Source: Lysobacterales bacterium (lineage in GTDB: Bacteria; Pseudomonadota; Gammaproteobacteria; Xanthomonadales; SZUA-36). From it: a stretch of DNA of 13,383 bases. Shown here one piece after another: positions 5,606 to 12,975 of the stretch. The notes beneath the pieces are model-generated. The model made no database searches. It saw only the letters and a list, made by a program, of their open reading frames with translations, and was not told the DNA's origin. Both the position numbers and the translations under genes were made by a program. The stretch's first letter is position 1. Each line of letters begins with the position of its first letter. The stretch covers positions 1-13,383 of the forward strand of contig SHZL01000046.1 of assembly GCA_009692275.1 (NCBI GenBank), read 5' to 3'.

Positions 5606-8152
5606 GTGCTGCGTGGTCGAAGCGGGCGGGAAAGGCCAGCGGTTATCCAGGTTTCAGCTAAAGAGGACAGAATAATCAAGCTCTTGATTGTAGAATCGCC
5701 AGCCAAGGCGGCCACCATAAACCGCTATCTGGGCCCCGATTTCGAGGTACTGGCCTCGTATGGTCACGTGCGTGATCTGCCATCCAAAGACGGGGCGGTA
5801 GATCCGAACAATAACTTTGCCATGACCTATGAGCTCAACGAGGGCAGTGAAAAACACGTGAGCAAGATCATCAAGTCGGCCCGCAAGGCCAAAATGGTTT
5901 ACCTCGCAACCGACCTTGATCGCGAAGGTGAAGCCATTTCCTGGCACATCTACGAGATTCTCAAGGCCGAAGGCTTGACCGATAAGATTCCGTTTCACCG
6001 GGTCGAATTCTCCGAAATCACGGAAAAGGCGATCAAGGAAGCCGTGGCGCATCCGCGTAGCCTTTCCATGGACCTGGTCAACGCCCAGCAGGCACGGCGC
6101 GCCCTGGACCATCTGGTTGGTTTCAGCCTCTCCCCCCTGTTGTGGAAAAAAATTCAGACCGGCCTCTCTGCGGGGCGGGTGCAGAGCCCGGCGCTGCGCC
6201 TGATTGTGGAACGTGAACGCGAGATCGAGGCGTTCATACCGCAAGAGTACTGGAGCGTTGAGGCGGACATGCAGCATGCTGGGCGTGACTTCATGTCACG
6301 GCTGGTCAAGCTGAAAGATGAAACCCTCAAGCAATTTGATCTGAACAACGCGCAGCAGTGCCACGCCATTCGTGAACGCCTGCTGCAGGCCTCCGGCGGG
6401 AAATTACGCGTGGACCGCGTCACGCGCAAACAGCGCAGTCGCAGCCCGGCGCCACCGTTTATCACCTCGACTTTGCAGCAGGACGCCGCGCGCAAGCTGC
6501 GCTTTTCGGCGCAGCGCACGATGCGCACCGCGCAGTCACTCTACGAAGGCGTGAAGGTAAAGGGAGAAAGCCAGGGGCTGATCACCTATATGCGTACTGA
6601 CTCGGTTTCCCTGTCTGGCGACGCTTTGTCGGACCTGCGCGGGCAAATTCAAAAGATGTACGGCGCGGACTACCTCCCGGCGCAGGCCAATACCTACAAG
6701 ACCAAGTCAAAGAACGCGCAGGAAGCGCACGAAGCCATTCGCCCCACCTCGGCGGCGCTCAGGCCCGAAGATGTGAAATCGGTTCTGTCCGATGACCAGT
6801 TTCATCTGTACGAATTGATCTGGCAGCGTTCCATGGCCTGCCAGATGACCAACGCCCTGATTGATACCGTGCAGGTTGAGTTTGATTGTGATGGGGATGC
6901 GACCTTCCGCGCCAACGGCTCCGTGGTGGCATTTCCCGGCTTCCTGGCGGTGTATGAAGAGTCCAGGCCGGAAAGCGAAAGGGAGGTTGAATCCAGTCTG
7001 CCGGACATGAACGAAGGCGACATGGTCAACGTGCTGGACATCCGTGCGGAGCAGCATTTCACCCAGCCGCCCCCGCGTTTTTCCGAGGCCAGCCTGGTCA
7101 AGACCCTGGAAGAGTTTGGCATAGGCCGTCCGTCCACCTATGCCAGCATCATTCAGACCCTGGTGCGGCGCAAGTATGTCGAACTGGAAAATCGCCGCTT
7201 CACGCCTACGGATACGGGCCGGGTCGTGGCACGTTTTCTTGGCGAACATTTTCGTCCCTATGTCGACTATGAGTTTACTGCCCGCATGGAGGATGAACTG
7301 GATGCCATTTCGCGCGGCGAGATGGACTGGGTTCCGCCCTTGCGGGAATTCTGGGAACCGTTCATCGCATTGGTAAAGGAAAAGGAAGAAAGCGTCAGCC
7401 GCAAGGACGCCAAGCTGACCCGCGTTCTGGGCATTGACCCCAAGAGCAATCGCGAAGTATCAGTCCGGCTTGGCCGTTTTGGCCCACATGCCCAGATCGG
7501 CACGGTGGAAGAGGAAGAGAAACCCGAGTTCGCCGGCCTGCGGCCCGGGCAGAGCCTTGAGACCATAACCCTTGAGGAAGCGCTGGAGTTGTTCAAACTG
7601 CCCCGCGACCTGGGTGAGACGCTTGAGGGTGAGAAGGTTAGCACCAGCATCGGCCGCTTCGGCCCGTACATCCGCTACGGCAGCAAGTACGTGTCCCTGA
7701 AGGAAGACGACCCGCATACCATAGAATTACCGCGCGCCCTGGAGGTGATTGCCGCCAAGAAACAGGCTGACCTCGACCGCATTTTGCGGACTTTTGAGGG
7801 AACTGACATCCAGATAGTCAAGGGCCGGTGGGGTCCTTTCATCACCGATGGCAACAAGAATGCGCGCATGTCCAAGGACCGTGATCCGGCTTCGCTGACG
7901 CTGGCCGAATGTGAAGAAGCACTGGCGGCGGCCCCGGACAAGAAGGCCAAGAAAACCGGCAGGAAGTCTGCTGCGAAAAAGGCTGGAACGGAGCCGGCGC
8001 CAAAAGAGAAGACTGCGAAGAAGAAGGCAGCAAAGAAAAAAGCCAGGAAGAAAAAGACCAAGGCAAAAAAGACCAAATCAAAGAAGGCCGGCAGCAAGAA
8101 GAAAATCAGCAAGGCAGCCGGTGCAACTGAGAGCGTGGAAAATACGCAATAA
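5606..8152 (+). CDS. topA: DNA topoisomerase I, lysine-rich tail, no zinc fingers
   Basis: Type IA topoisomerase that relaxes negative supercoils. Numbering from GTG 5606 (848 residues): Toprim domain with Glu30 in LLIVESPAK and the acidic set Asp103, Asp105, Glu107 in TDLDREGEA; catalytic Tyr328 in GLITYMRTDS. After residue 610 come three C-terminal repeats centred on LGRFGP (622-627), IGRFGP (682-687) and KGRWGP (739-744). The Cys4 zinc ribbons of E. coli TopA are absent. Residues 779-834 form a histone-like tail with 27 lysines in 56 residues, likely binding DNA non-specifically. Family proteins normally begin just before LLIVESPAK, so residues 1-23 may not be translated: AAGAGGA at 5661-5667 sits seven bases before ATC 5675 (four before ATA 5672). 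GTG 5606 is the only upstream canonical start and has its own AAGAG. Confidence 0.96.
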   Translation: MLRGRSGRERPAVIQVSAKEDRIIKLLIVESPAKAATINRYLGPDFEVLASYGHVRDLPSKDGAVDPNNNFAMTYELNEGSEKHVSKIIKSARKAKMVYLATDLDREGEAISWHIYEILKAEGLTDKIPFHRVEFSEITEKAIKEAVAHPRSLSMDLVNAQQARRALDHLVGFSLSPLLWKKIQTGLSAGRVQSPALRLIVEREREIEAFIPQEYWSVEADMQHAGRDFMSRLVKLKDETLKQFDLNNAQQCHAIRERLLQASGGKLRVDRVTRKQRSRSPAPPFITSTLQQDAARKLRFSAQRTMRTAQSLYEGVKVKGESQGLITYMRTDSVSLSGDALSDLRGQIQKMYGADYLPAQANTYKTKSKNAQEAHEAIRPTSAALRPEDVKSVLSDDQFHLYELIWQRSMACQMTNALIDTVQVEFDCDGDATFRANGSVVAFPGFLAVYEESRPESEREVESSLPDMNEGDMVNVLDIRAEQHFTQPPPRFSEASLVKTLEEFGIGRPSTYASIIQTLVRRKYVELENRRFTPTDTGRVVARFLGEHFRPYVDYEFTARMEDELDAISRGEMDWVPPLREFWEPFIALVKEKEESVSRKDAKLTRVLGIDPKSNREVSVRLGRFGPHAQIGTVEEEEKPEFAGLRPGQSLETITLEEALELFKLPRDLGETLEGEKVSTSIGRFGPYIRYGSKYVSLKEDDPHTIELPRALEVIAAKKQADLDRILRTFEGTDIQIVKGRWGPFITDGNKNARMSKDRDPASLTLAECEEALAAAPDKKAKKTGRKSAAKKAGTEPAPKEKTAKKKAAKKKARKKKTKAKKTKSKKAGSKKKISKAAGATESVENTQ
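7938..8105 (+). repeat. AAG/AAA-rich region coding for the topA lysine tail
   Basis: Low-complexity purine-rich stretch dominated by AAG, AAA and GCC/GCA codons, coding for residues about 778-834 of topA. Such tracts change length easily by slippage and code for disordered, DNA-binding tails resembling histone H1. The antisense reading frame across it is an artefact of this composition. Confidence 0.8.
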
Positions 8153-8176
8153 TTCTCCGGAAGACGGAGCTGACCC

Positions 8177-8197
8177 ATGGTACTGATGCCGTGTTAA
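8177..8197 (+). promoter_or_regulatory. Possible six-codon minicistron overlapping the tsaC start
   Basis: ATG at 8177 has a good ribosome site, GGAG at 8166-8169 with seven bases of spacing, but opens only MVLMPC before TAA at 8195-8197. The GTG assigned to tsaC (8191) has no ribosome site of its own and lies inside this ORF in another frame. Ribosomes ending at 8197 could restart at GTG 8191. Alternatively ATG 8177 was the original tsaC start and one base was lost or misread. Confidence 0.4.
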
Positions 8198-8742
8198 CAG
8201 TCGCGCAAGGTGCGGAATATCTCAGTGCGGGCAAAGTCATTGCCTATCCCACGGAGGCCGTGTTCGGGTTGGGCTGCGACCCCGCCAGCGAGCCGGCAGT
8301 CCGCAGGATTCTGCACATGAAGCAGCGCAGCGCGGATGCCGGACTGATCCTGGTCGCCGATTGCTGGGAGCGCTTCGCTCCGTTCGTGCAGCGGGTCGAT
8401 CCAGTACAACTCGACAGAGCCCTGGCGACATGGCCGGGCCCGGTGACCTGGCTGTTTCCCCGCGCGAACTCTGTACCTGACTGGCTGGCCGGCACGCACC
8501 CAACCATCGCTTTACGGGTGAGTGCTCACGCGATCTGTCGCGCATTGTGCGCCCGGTTTGGCAGTGCAATCGTTTCGACCAGCGCCAATCCACATGGGGC
8601 GCCGCCGGCAAGCAGTGCCCGGCAGGTGACCAGCTATTTTGCTGATGCAATCGACGGGATCGTGGAAGGAGCGCTTGGCCAGCAGCAAAAGCCCAGCGAG
8701 ATCCGGGATCTGCAGAGCGGCCGGGTTATCCGGGCCGCGTGA
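8191..8742 (+). CDS. tsaC: L-threonylcarbamoyladenylate synthase TsaC (YrdC/Sua5 domain)
   Basis: Makes threonylcarbamoyl-AMP from threonine, bicarbonate and ATP, the first step of t6A37 modification in ANN-decoding tRNAs; TsaB, TsaD and TsaE complete it and are not in the window. The 183-residue product is a YrdC domain alone, like E. coli TsaC (190). Visible motifs: KVIAYPTEAVFGLGCDP (residues 15-31), the K-x-R element in HMKQRSADAGLILVA, GPVTWLFP and the conserved STSANPHG. The GTG start gives the usual short N-terminal helix before the first strand. It follows topA by 38 bases and its TGA overlaps or nearly touches hemF. A tsaC-hemF neighbourhood is also known in Pseudomonas. Confidence 0.95.
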   Translation: MLTVAQGAEYLSAGKVIAYPTEAVFGLGCDPASEPAVRRILHMKQRSADAGLILVADCWERFAPFVQRVDPVQLDRALATWPGPVTWLFPRANSVPDWLAGTHPTIALRVSAHAICRALCARFGSAIVSTSANPHGAPPASSARQVTSYFADAIDGIVEGALGQQQKPSEIRDLQSGRVIRAA

Positions 8743-8747
8743 CCGTC

Positions 8748-9704
8748 ATGGGTGCGCAGGAAGTCAGCATCAACCGGGTCAAGGACTACTTGCTGGATTT
8801 GCAGCAACGCATCTGTTCATCCATTGAACAAGAAGATGGCGAAGCACGGTTCCGCATCGACCACTGGCAAAAGGACAGCGGCGATCTTTCGCCCGGGTCC
8901 ATATCCGGAGGCGGGGGACAGAGTCGCGTGTTGCGCAACGGCCGCGTGTTTGAGCAGGCCGGCGTGAATTTTTCCCATGTCAGCGGCGGTAATCTTCCGG
9001 CATCCGCCACCGCATCAAGGCCCGAGCTTTCCGGCCGCAGTTTCCAGGCTTTGGGTGTTTCCCTGGTCATACACCCGCAGAACCCGCATGTGCCCACCTG
9101 CCACGCAAATGTCCGCCTGCTGGTGGCCGCAAAAGCCGGTGAACCGGACGTATGGTGGTTTGGCGGCGGCTACGACCTGACGCCCTACTACCCGGTGCTG
9201 GAAGATGTCATCGAGTGGCACAACACCGCACGGGCGGCGTGCCTGCCGTTTGGTGAAGAGGTTTATCCGCGCTACAAAGACTGGTGTGACCGGTATTTTT
9301 TCCTCAAGCACCGCCAGGAAACCCGCGGCGTGGGCGGGCTGTTTTTCGACGACCTCAGCGAATGGGGTTTTGAGCGCTGCTTCGACTTTCAGCAGGCTGT
9401 GGGCAATTCATTTTTGCGCGCTTATCTGCCCATAGTGCAGCGCCGCAAAGCCACTGCCTGGAATGACGAGCAGCGTCAGTTCCAGCTTTATCGGCGCGGT
9501 CGCTATGTTGAGTTCAACCTGGTGTATGACCGCGGCACCCTGTTTGGGCTGCAGTCCGGCGGCCGCACCGAATCCATCCTCATGTCCCTGCCACCGCTGG
9601 TGCGCTGGGAGTACGACTGGAAACCGCAGCCAGGCAGCGCGGAGGAAGAGCTGTGTCGGGACTACCTCAAACCGCGGGACTGGCTGGGGGTTCAGGGCCG
9701 GTAG
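8748..9704 (+). CDS. hemF: Oxygen-dependent coproporphyrinogen III oxidase
   Basis: Oxidatively decarboxylates coproporphyrinogen III to protoporphyrinogen IX in aerobic haem synthesis. From ATG 8748 the protein has 318 residues (E. coli 299). Family blocks include GVNFSHVSGG, NPHVPTCHANVR, WWFGGGYDLTPYY, KHRQETRGVGGLFFDDL and the C-terminal GGRTESILMSLPPLVRWEY. The four conserved histidines (109, 119, 158, 188) keep a constant offset from E. coli His96, His106, His145 and His175. GTG 8739, overlapping the tsaC stop as GTGA, is an alternative start adding three residues; neither has a clear ribosome site, consistent with coupling to tsaC. The 3' end overlaps the convergent NTF2-like pseudogene by 13 bases. 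I saw no terminator after it. Confidence 0.97.
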   Translation: MGAQEVSINRVKDYLLDLQQRICSSIEQEDGEARFRIDHWQKDSGDLSPGSISGGGGQSRVLRNGRVFEQAGVNFSHVSGGNLPASATASRPELSGRSFQALGVSLVIHPQNPHVPTCHANVRLLVAAKAGEPDVWWFGGGYDLTPYYPVLEDVIEWHNTARAACLPFGEEVYPRYKDWCDRYFFLKHRQETRGVGGLFFDDLSEWGFERCFDFQQAVGNSFLRAYLPIVQRRKATAWNDEQRQFQLYRRGRYVEFNLVYDRGTLFGLQSGGRTESILMSLPPLVRWEYDWKPQPGSAEEELCRDYLKPRDWLGVQGR

Positions 9705-10160
9705 GCAGCAGGGATCGGGTTGTCCGGGGTCTCGTTGTCCCAGAACACGTTGACGATCCACCACGCCCGTCTTTTTGCAGTAGCTGGATGCTGTTGATGC
9801 CGGTCATGAATGCCGCGCCATCTTTTTCCCAGCGGCACTCATAGGTGCTGAACGCCTGGGCTATTTTTCCGAACACGTCCATCCGCCGTGCCACTTCGAC
9901 TTCGTAAAAGTCCTTGTCTGCAAACAGGGGCTTGGCGCCCACGATCCGGCCTTCGATGTCCAGTATGTGCAGGCCATGTTCGCCGGTGGCCCGCATGCCC
10001 GTGGGAATAAGCCGTGCACCCGGCAGGTACAAGCTGCGGATGGCATCCCAATCGCGCCCGCCCCTGGGCCGGATATCAGGCGGTACATGCTCTTGATGAT
10101 GTGGTCCGGGGCAGATACGTCGGGCGGATTCGGGGCGGTTTGCTGTGGAGATGGGTTCAT
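9692..10160 (-). pseudogene. NTF2/SnoaL-like small protein, broken by two single-base deletions
   Basis: Three minus-strand frames together give one coherent NTF2-like protein. Frame 1 from ATG 10160 reads MNPSPQQTAP...HIIKSMYRLISGP. After a missing base near 10061-10068 frame 2 continues (GGRDWDAIRSLYLPGARLIPTG ... FMTGINSIQLLQKDGR). After a second missing base near 9762-9768 frame 3 finishes (WWIVNVFWDNETPDNP...AAYRP, TGA at 9692-9694). Restoring both bases yields exactly 157 codons including the stop. NTF2-like folds serve many purposes, and no catalytic role can be assigned. GAGG overlapping the polA stop, about ten bases before ATG 10160, is a normal ribosome site, so the gene is second in a polA operon. 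Both breaks lie in G/C-rich runs, so assembly error is as likely as true decay. Confidence 0.8.
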
Positions 10161-10171
10161 GTTTTCAAGCC

Positions 10172-12862
10172 TCAGTGGGCGGTATCCCAGTCCGGACCGA
10201 AGCCGGTATCAACCACCAGTGGCACCTGCAACTCCGCTGCGGCCGACATGCGTGCAACCACGCCTGCCTTCAGCTGGTCCAGTTGGTCCTCGGGCACCTC
10301 GAACACGAGTTCGTCATGCACCTGCATGACCAGCTTGGCCTGCGCACGGGTGCTTTGCAGCCAGTGATCGACGCTGATCATGGCGCGCTTGATGATGTCG
10401 GCAGCGGTGCCCTGCATGGGCGCATTGATCGCGGCCCGTTCGGCACCCTGGCGGCGTTGCATGTTGCTGGCATTGATATCGGGAAGGAAAAGCCGGCGGC
10501 CAAAAAGGGTTTCCACGTAACCCCGGTCGCGGGCCTGCTGCCGCGTTTTTTCCATGAACTGCTGCACATTGGGATAGCGCAGGAAATAGGTATCCATGTA
10601 TTTCTGCGCGTCTGCCCGCCCGATGCTGAGCTGGCGTGCCAGGCCAAATGCTGACATGCCGTACATCAGGCCGAAGTTGATCGCTTTCGCTGCACGCCGC
10701 TGATCCCCGGTCACGGCGCCGTACTCTGCGCCAAAGACCTCTGCGGCGGTGGCCTGGTGCACATCGACCCCTTCACGAAAGGCTTGGAGCAAGCCTGCAT
10801 CACCGGACAGGTGCGCCATGATGCGCAATTCGATTTGCGAGTAATCACACGCCATGATCAGCCAGCCGGGCGGTGCTATGAAAGCCTGCCGGATGCGCCT
10901 GCCCTGGGGAGTACGTATGGGGATGTTCTGCAGATTCGGGTCGGTGGAGGAAAGCCTGCCGGTAGCAGCCACTGCCTGGTGATAGGACGTGTGTACCCGC
11001 CCGGTCCGCGGGTTGATCTGCTCCGGCAAGCGGTCGGTGTAGGTGGATTTCAATTTCGATAGTGAGCGGTATTCAAGTATCAACTTCGGCAGTTCATAGT
11101 TTTCGGCCAGCTCCTGCAAAACGTCCTCAGCGGTGGAAGGTTGACCCTTGGGGGTTTTGCGCGTGACCGGCAGCCCTTGCTTCTCAAACAGTATCTGTTG
11201 CAGTTGTAAGGGTGAGCCAAGGTTGAAGGTTTGCCCGGCAGCCTGGTACGCATCCTGCTCGAGTTGATGTATCTGCTTGCTCAGTTCGGCACTTTGCCGG
11301 CCCAGTACTGCACCGTCGATCAATACTCCATGCTGCTCCATGCGCGCGAGCACCGGGACCAGGGGAATTTCAATGTCCGTTAAGACACTGGCGAGGGCAG
11401 GCTCCTGTTGCAAGAGCGGCCACAGGTGTTCGTGCAAGCGCAGGGTAATGTCCGCATCCTCCGCCGCATAATGTCCGGCTGTTTCGATGGGGACCTCGCT
11501 GAACAGGATCTGTTTACTGCCCTTTCCGGCAACCTCTTCGTAATGCACGGTCCTGTAACTGAGGTACTTGAGGGCCAGCGAGTCCATGTCGTGGCGGCTG
11601 CCGGTGCTGTTGAGCACGTAGGATTCCAGCATGCTGTCGTATGCGACCCCCTGCAGGACCACCCCGTAATTGGACAACACGTTCATGTCGTACTTGATGT
11701 GCTGACCCACCTTGGGCAGCGCCGCATCCTGCAGCACGGGCCTGAGCTTTTCTATCACCAGGTCACGCTCAAGTTGCTGCGGTACGCCCGGGTAGTTGTG
11801 GGCCACGGGAATGTAGAAAGCAGATCCCGCCTGCACGGAAAAACTCAAACCCACCAGTTCCGCCTGCATGGAATCGAGGCTGGTGGTTTCGGTGTCAACG
11901 GCGATCAGTTTGGCCTGGCGTAGCAGTTCAATGACGTACTCCAGGTCCGGCAGCGAAAAAACCGTTCGATAGTTTGCCGGTGCCGGTTTTTCATGTGCTG
12001 TGTTCTCTGCGTCCATCTCTTTCAGCCAACTGCTGAACTCGTAGCGCCGCAGGGCCGCCAGCAAAGCCGGTTTATCTGCCGCCTGTCGCACCAGGGCATC
12101 TGGGGACGTATCCAGGCTCAATTCCCTGCGAATCGTTGCGAGGTTGCGCGACAGGGGCAGGAAGTCCAGCGCGGCGCGCAGGTTTTCACCCACTTTGCCA
12201 CCCACCTCCTGCGCGTGCTGCATTAACTGGTCCAGCGATCCATAGTCTTCCAGCCACTTCGCGGCAGTTTTGGGCCCGCACTTGTCCACGCCCGGAATGT
12301 TGTCTGAGGTGTCGCCGGTCAGTGCCAGGAAGTCGATGAACTGTTGTGGGTAAACTCCAAATTTTTCCTTTACCCCCGCCCGGTCGAGGCGGGTGTCCGT
12401 CATGGTGTTGACCAGCGTAGTCTGATCGCTGACCAGTTGGGCCAGGTCCTTGTCGCCGGTGGAGATGATGCACGACATACCCTCTTCTTCCGCCATGCGC
12501 GAAAGCGTACCGATCACGTCATCGGCCTCGACCCCCGGCACCTGCAGGATGGGCAGGCCAAGCACGCGCGTGAAATCCAGGATGGCTTCAACCTGGTTGG
12601 CAAGTTCGGCAGGCATGGGGGGGCGGTTGGCCTTGTAGTCGGCGTAGAGTTCATGCCGGAAGGTCGGCCCCCTGGCATCGAAGACAATGGCAATGTGAGA
12701 AGGGTCGTCTTGGTTCAAAATCCGGCGCAGCATGTTGGCAACGCCCAGTAATGCGCCAGTTGGCTCGCCACGGCTGTTGGTCAGATTCGGCAGTGCGTGG
12801 AACGCCCTGTACAAATAGGACGAGCCGTCAACCAGGTACAAAGTCTTTTTTTTTGCCATCAT
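10172..12862 (-). CDS. polA: DNA polymerase I
   Basis: Repair and primer-replacing polymerase. From ATG 12862 it has 896 residues (E. coli 928) and all three activities look intact. The 5'-3' exonuclease spans about 6-290 (LYLVDGSSYLYRAFHALP, VPGVEADDVIGTL, TGDKDLAQLV, GDTSDNIPGV). The proofreading 3'-5' exonuclease is preserved, with Asp323 and Glu325 in DTETTSLDS, Asp392 in KYDMN, and Tyr465/Asp469 in YAAEDAD. The polymerase has motif A DYSQIELR (Asp673), motif B with Lys726, Phe730 and Tyr734 in KAINFGLMYG, and motif C VHDELVFEV (Asp850, Glu851). A TTG at 12886 would add eight residues but lies almost at the likely transcription start; a second ATG follows at 12859. A run of nine A occurs at codons 4-6. 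The NTF2-like gene follows after 11 bases. Confidence 0.98.
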   Translation of the reverse strand: MMAKKKTLYLVDGSSYLYRAFHALPNLTNSRGEPTGALLGVANMLRRILNQDDPSHIAIVFDARGPTFRHELYADYKANRPPMPAELANQVEAILDFTRVLGLPILQVPGVEADDVIGTLSRMAEEEGMSCIISTGDKDLAQLVSDQTTLVNTMTDTRLDRAGVKEKFGVYPQQFIDFLALTGDTSDNIPGVDKCGPKTAAKWLEDYGSLDQLMQHAQEVGGKVGENLRAALDFLPLSRNLATIRRELSLDTSPDALVRQAADKPALLAALRRYEFSSWLKEMDAENTAHEKPAPANYRTVFSLPDLEYVIELLRQAKLIAVDTETTSLDSMQAELVGLSFSVQAGSAFYIPVAHNYPGVPQQLERDLVIEKLRPVLQDAALPKVGQHIKYDMNVLSNYGVVLQGVAYDSMLESYVLNSTGSRHDMDSLALKYLSYRTVHYEEVAGKGSKQILFSEVPIETAGHYAAEDADITLRLHEHLWPLLQQEPALASVLTDIEIPLVPVLARMEQHGVLIDGAVLGRQSAELSKQIHQLEQDAYQAAGQTFNLGSPLQLQQILFEKQGLPVTRKTPKGQPSTAEDVLQELAENYELPKLILEYRSLSKLKSTYTDRLPEQINPRTGRVHTSYHQAVAATGRLSSTDPNLQNIPIRTPQGRRIRQAFIAPPGWLIMACDYSQIELRIMAHLSGDAGLLQAFREGVDVHQATAAEVFGAEYGAVTGDQRRAAKAINFGLMYGMSAFGLARQLSIGRADAQKYMDTYFLRYPNVQQFMEKTRQQARDRGYVETLFGRRLFLPDINASNMQRRQGAERAAINAPMQGTAADIIKRAMISVDHWLQSTRAQAKLVMQVHDELVFEVPEDQLDQLKAGVVARMSAAAELQVPLVVDTGFGPDWDTAH

Positions 12863-12886
12863 CAGTTTGTGATCAGTTGCATCCAA

Positions 12887-12975
12887 TTCAGGTCTGGTAT
12901 TATGAAACCGTGGGGACCGTCGAAGCAGAGCGTGTGCGCTGCGGGTCCAGTTTAACCCAGCAGGAGGGCAATAAA
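12887..12975. promoter_or_regulatory. Divergent promoter region between polA and the DUF2782 gene
   Basis: The plus strand has an extended -10, TGGTATTAT at 12895-12903, with a weak -35 TTGCAT at 12877-12882 (15-base spacing), and would give a leader of about 65 bases. The minus strand reads CATAAT at 12904-12899, overlapping the same bases, with no good -35; its transcript would begin near 12892, leaving about 30 bases before ATG 12862. The two -10 elements overlap, so the two polymerases would compete. AGGAGG at 12962-12967 is a near-consensus ribosome site for the plus-strand gene. Confidence 0.5.

Noticed and set aside
7675..8178. Minus-strand frame of 167 codons, Phe/Ala-rich and apparently membrane-like
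   Set aside because: The hydrophobic text is the complement of the AAG/AAA-rich topA tail (AAG read backwards is CTT, AAA is TTT). It is a composition artefact.
9680..9720. Bidirectional terminator between hemF and the NTF2-like gene
   Set aside because: The two genes overlap by 13 bases and no GC hairpin with a T-run is visible on either strand.
9861..10160. Separate 99-residue protein starting MNPSPQQTAP
   Set aside because: Only the first about 33 residues read as NTF2-like; after the break near 10065 the frame becomes Cys/Pro/Gly-rich noise, so it is the 5' part of the broken gene rather than a protein of its own.
10145..10654. Plus-strand frame of 169 codons
   Set aside because: Antisense to the polA polymerase domain and the start of the NTF2-like gene; a shadow of GC-rich codon use.
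11408..11923. Plus-strand frame of 171 codons inside polA
   Set aside because: Fully antisense to conserved exonuclease-domain codons of polA; no ribosome site or domain seen.
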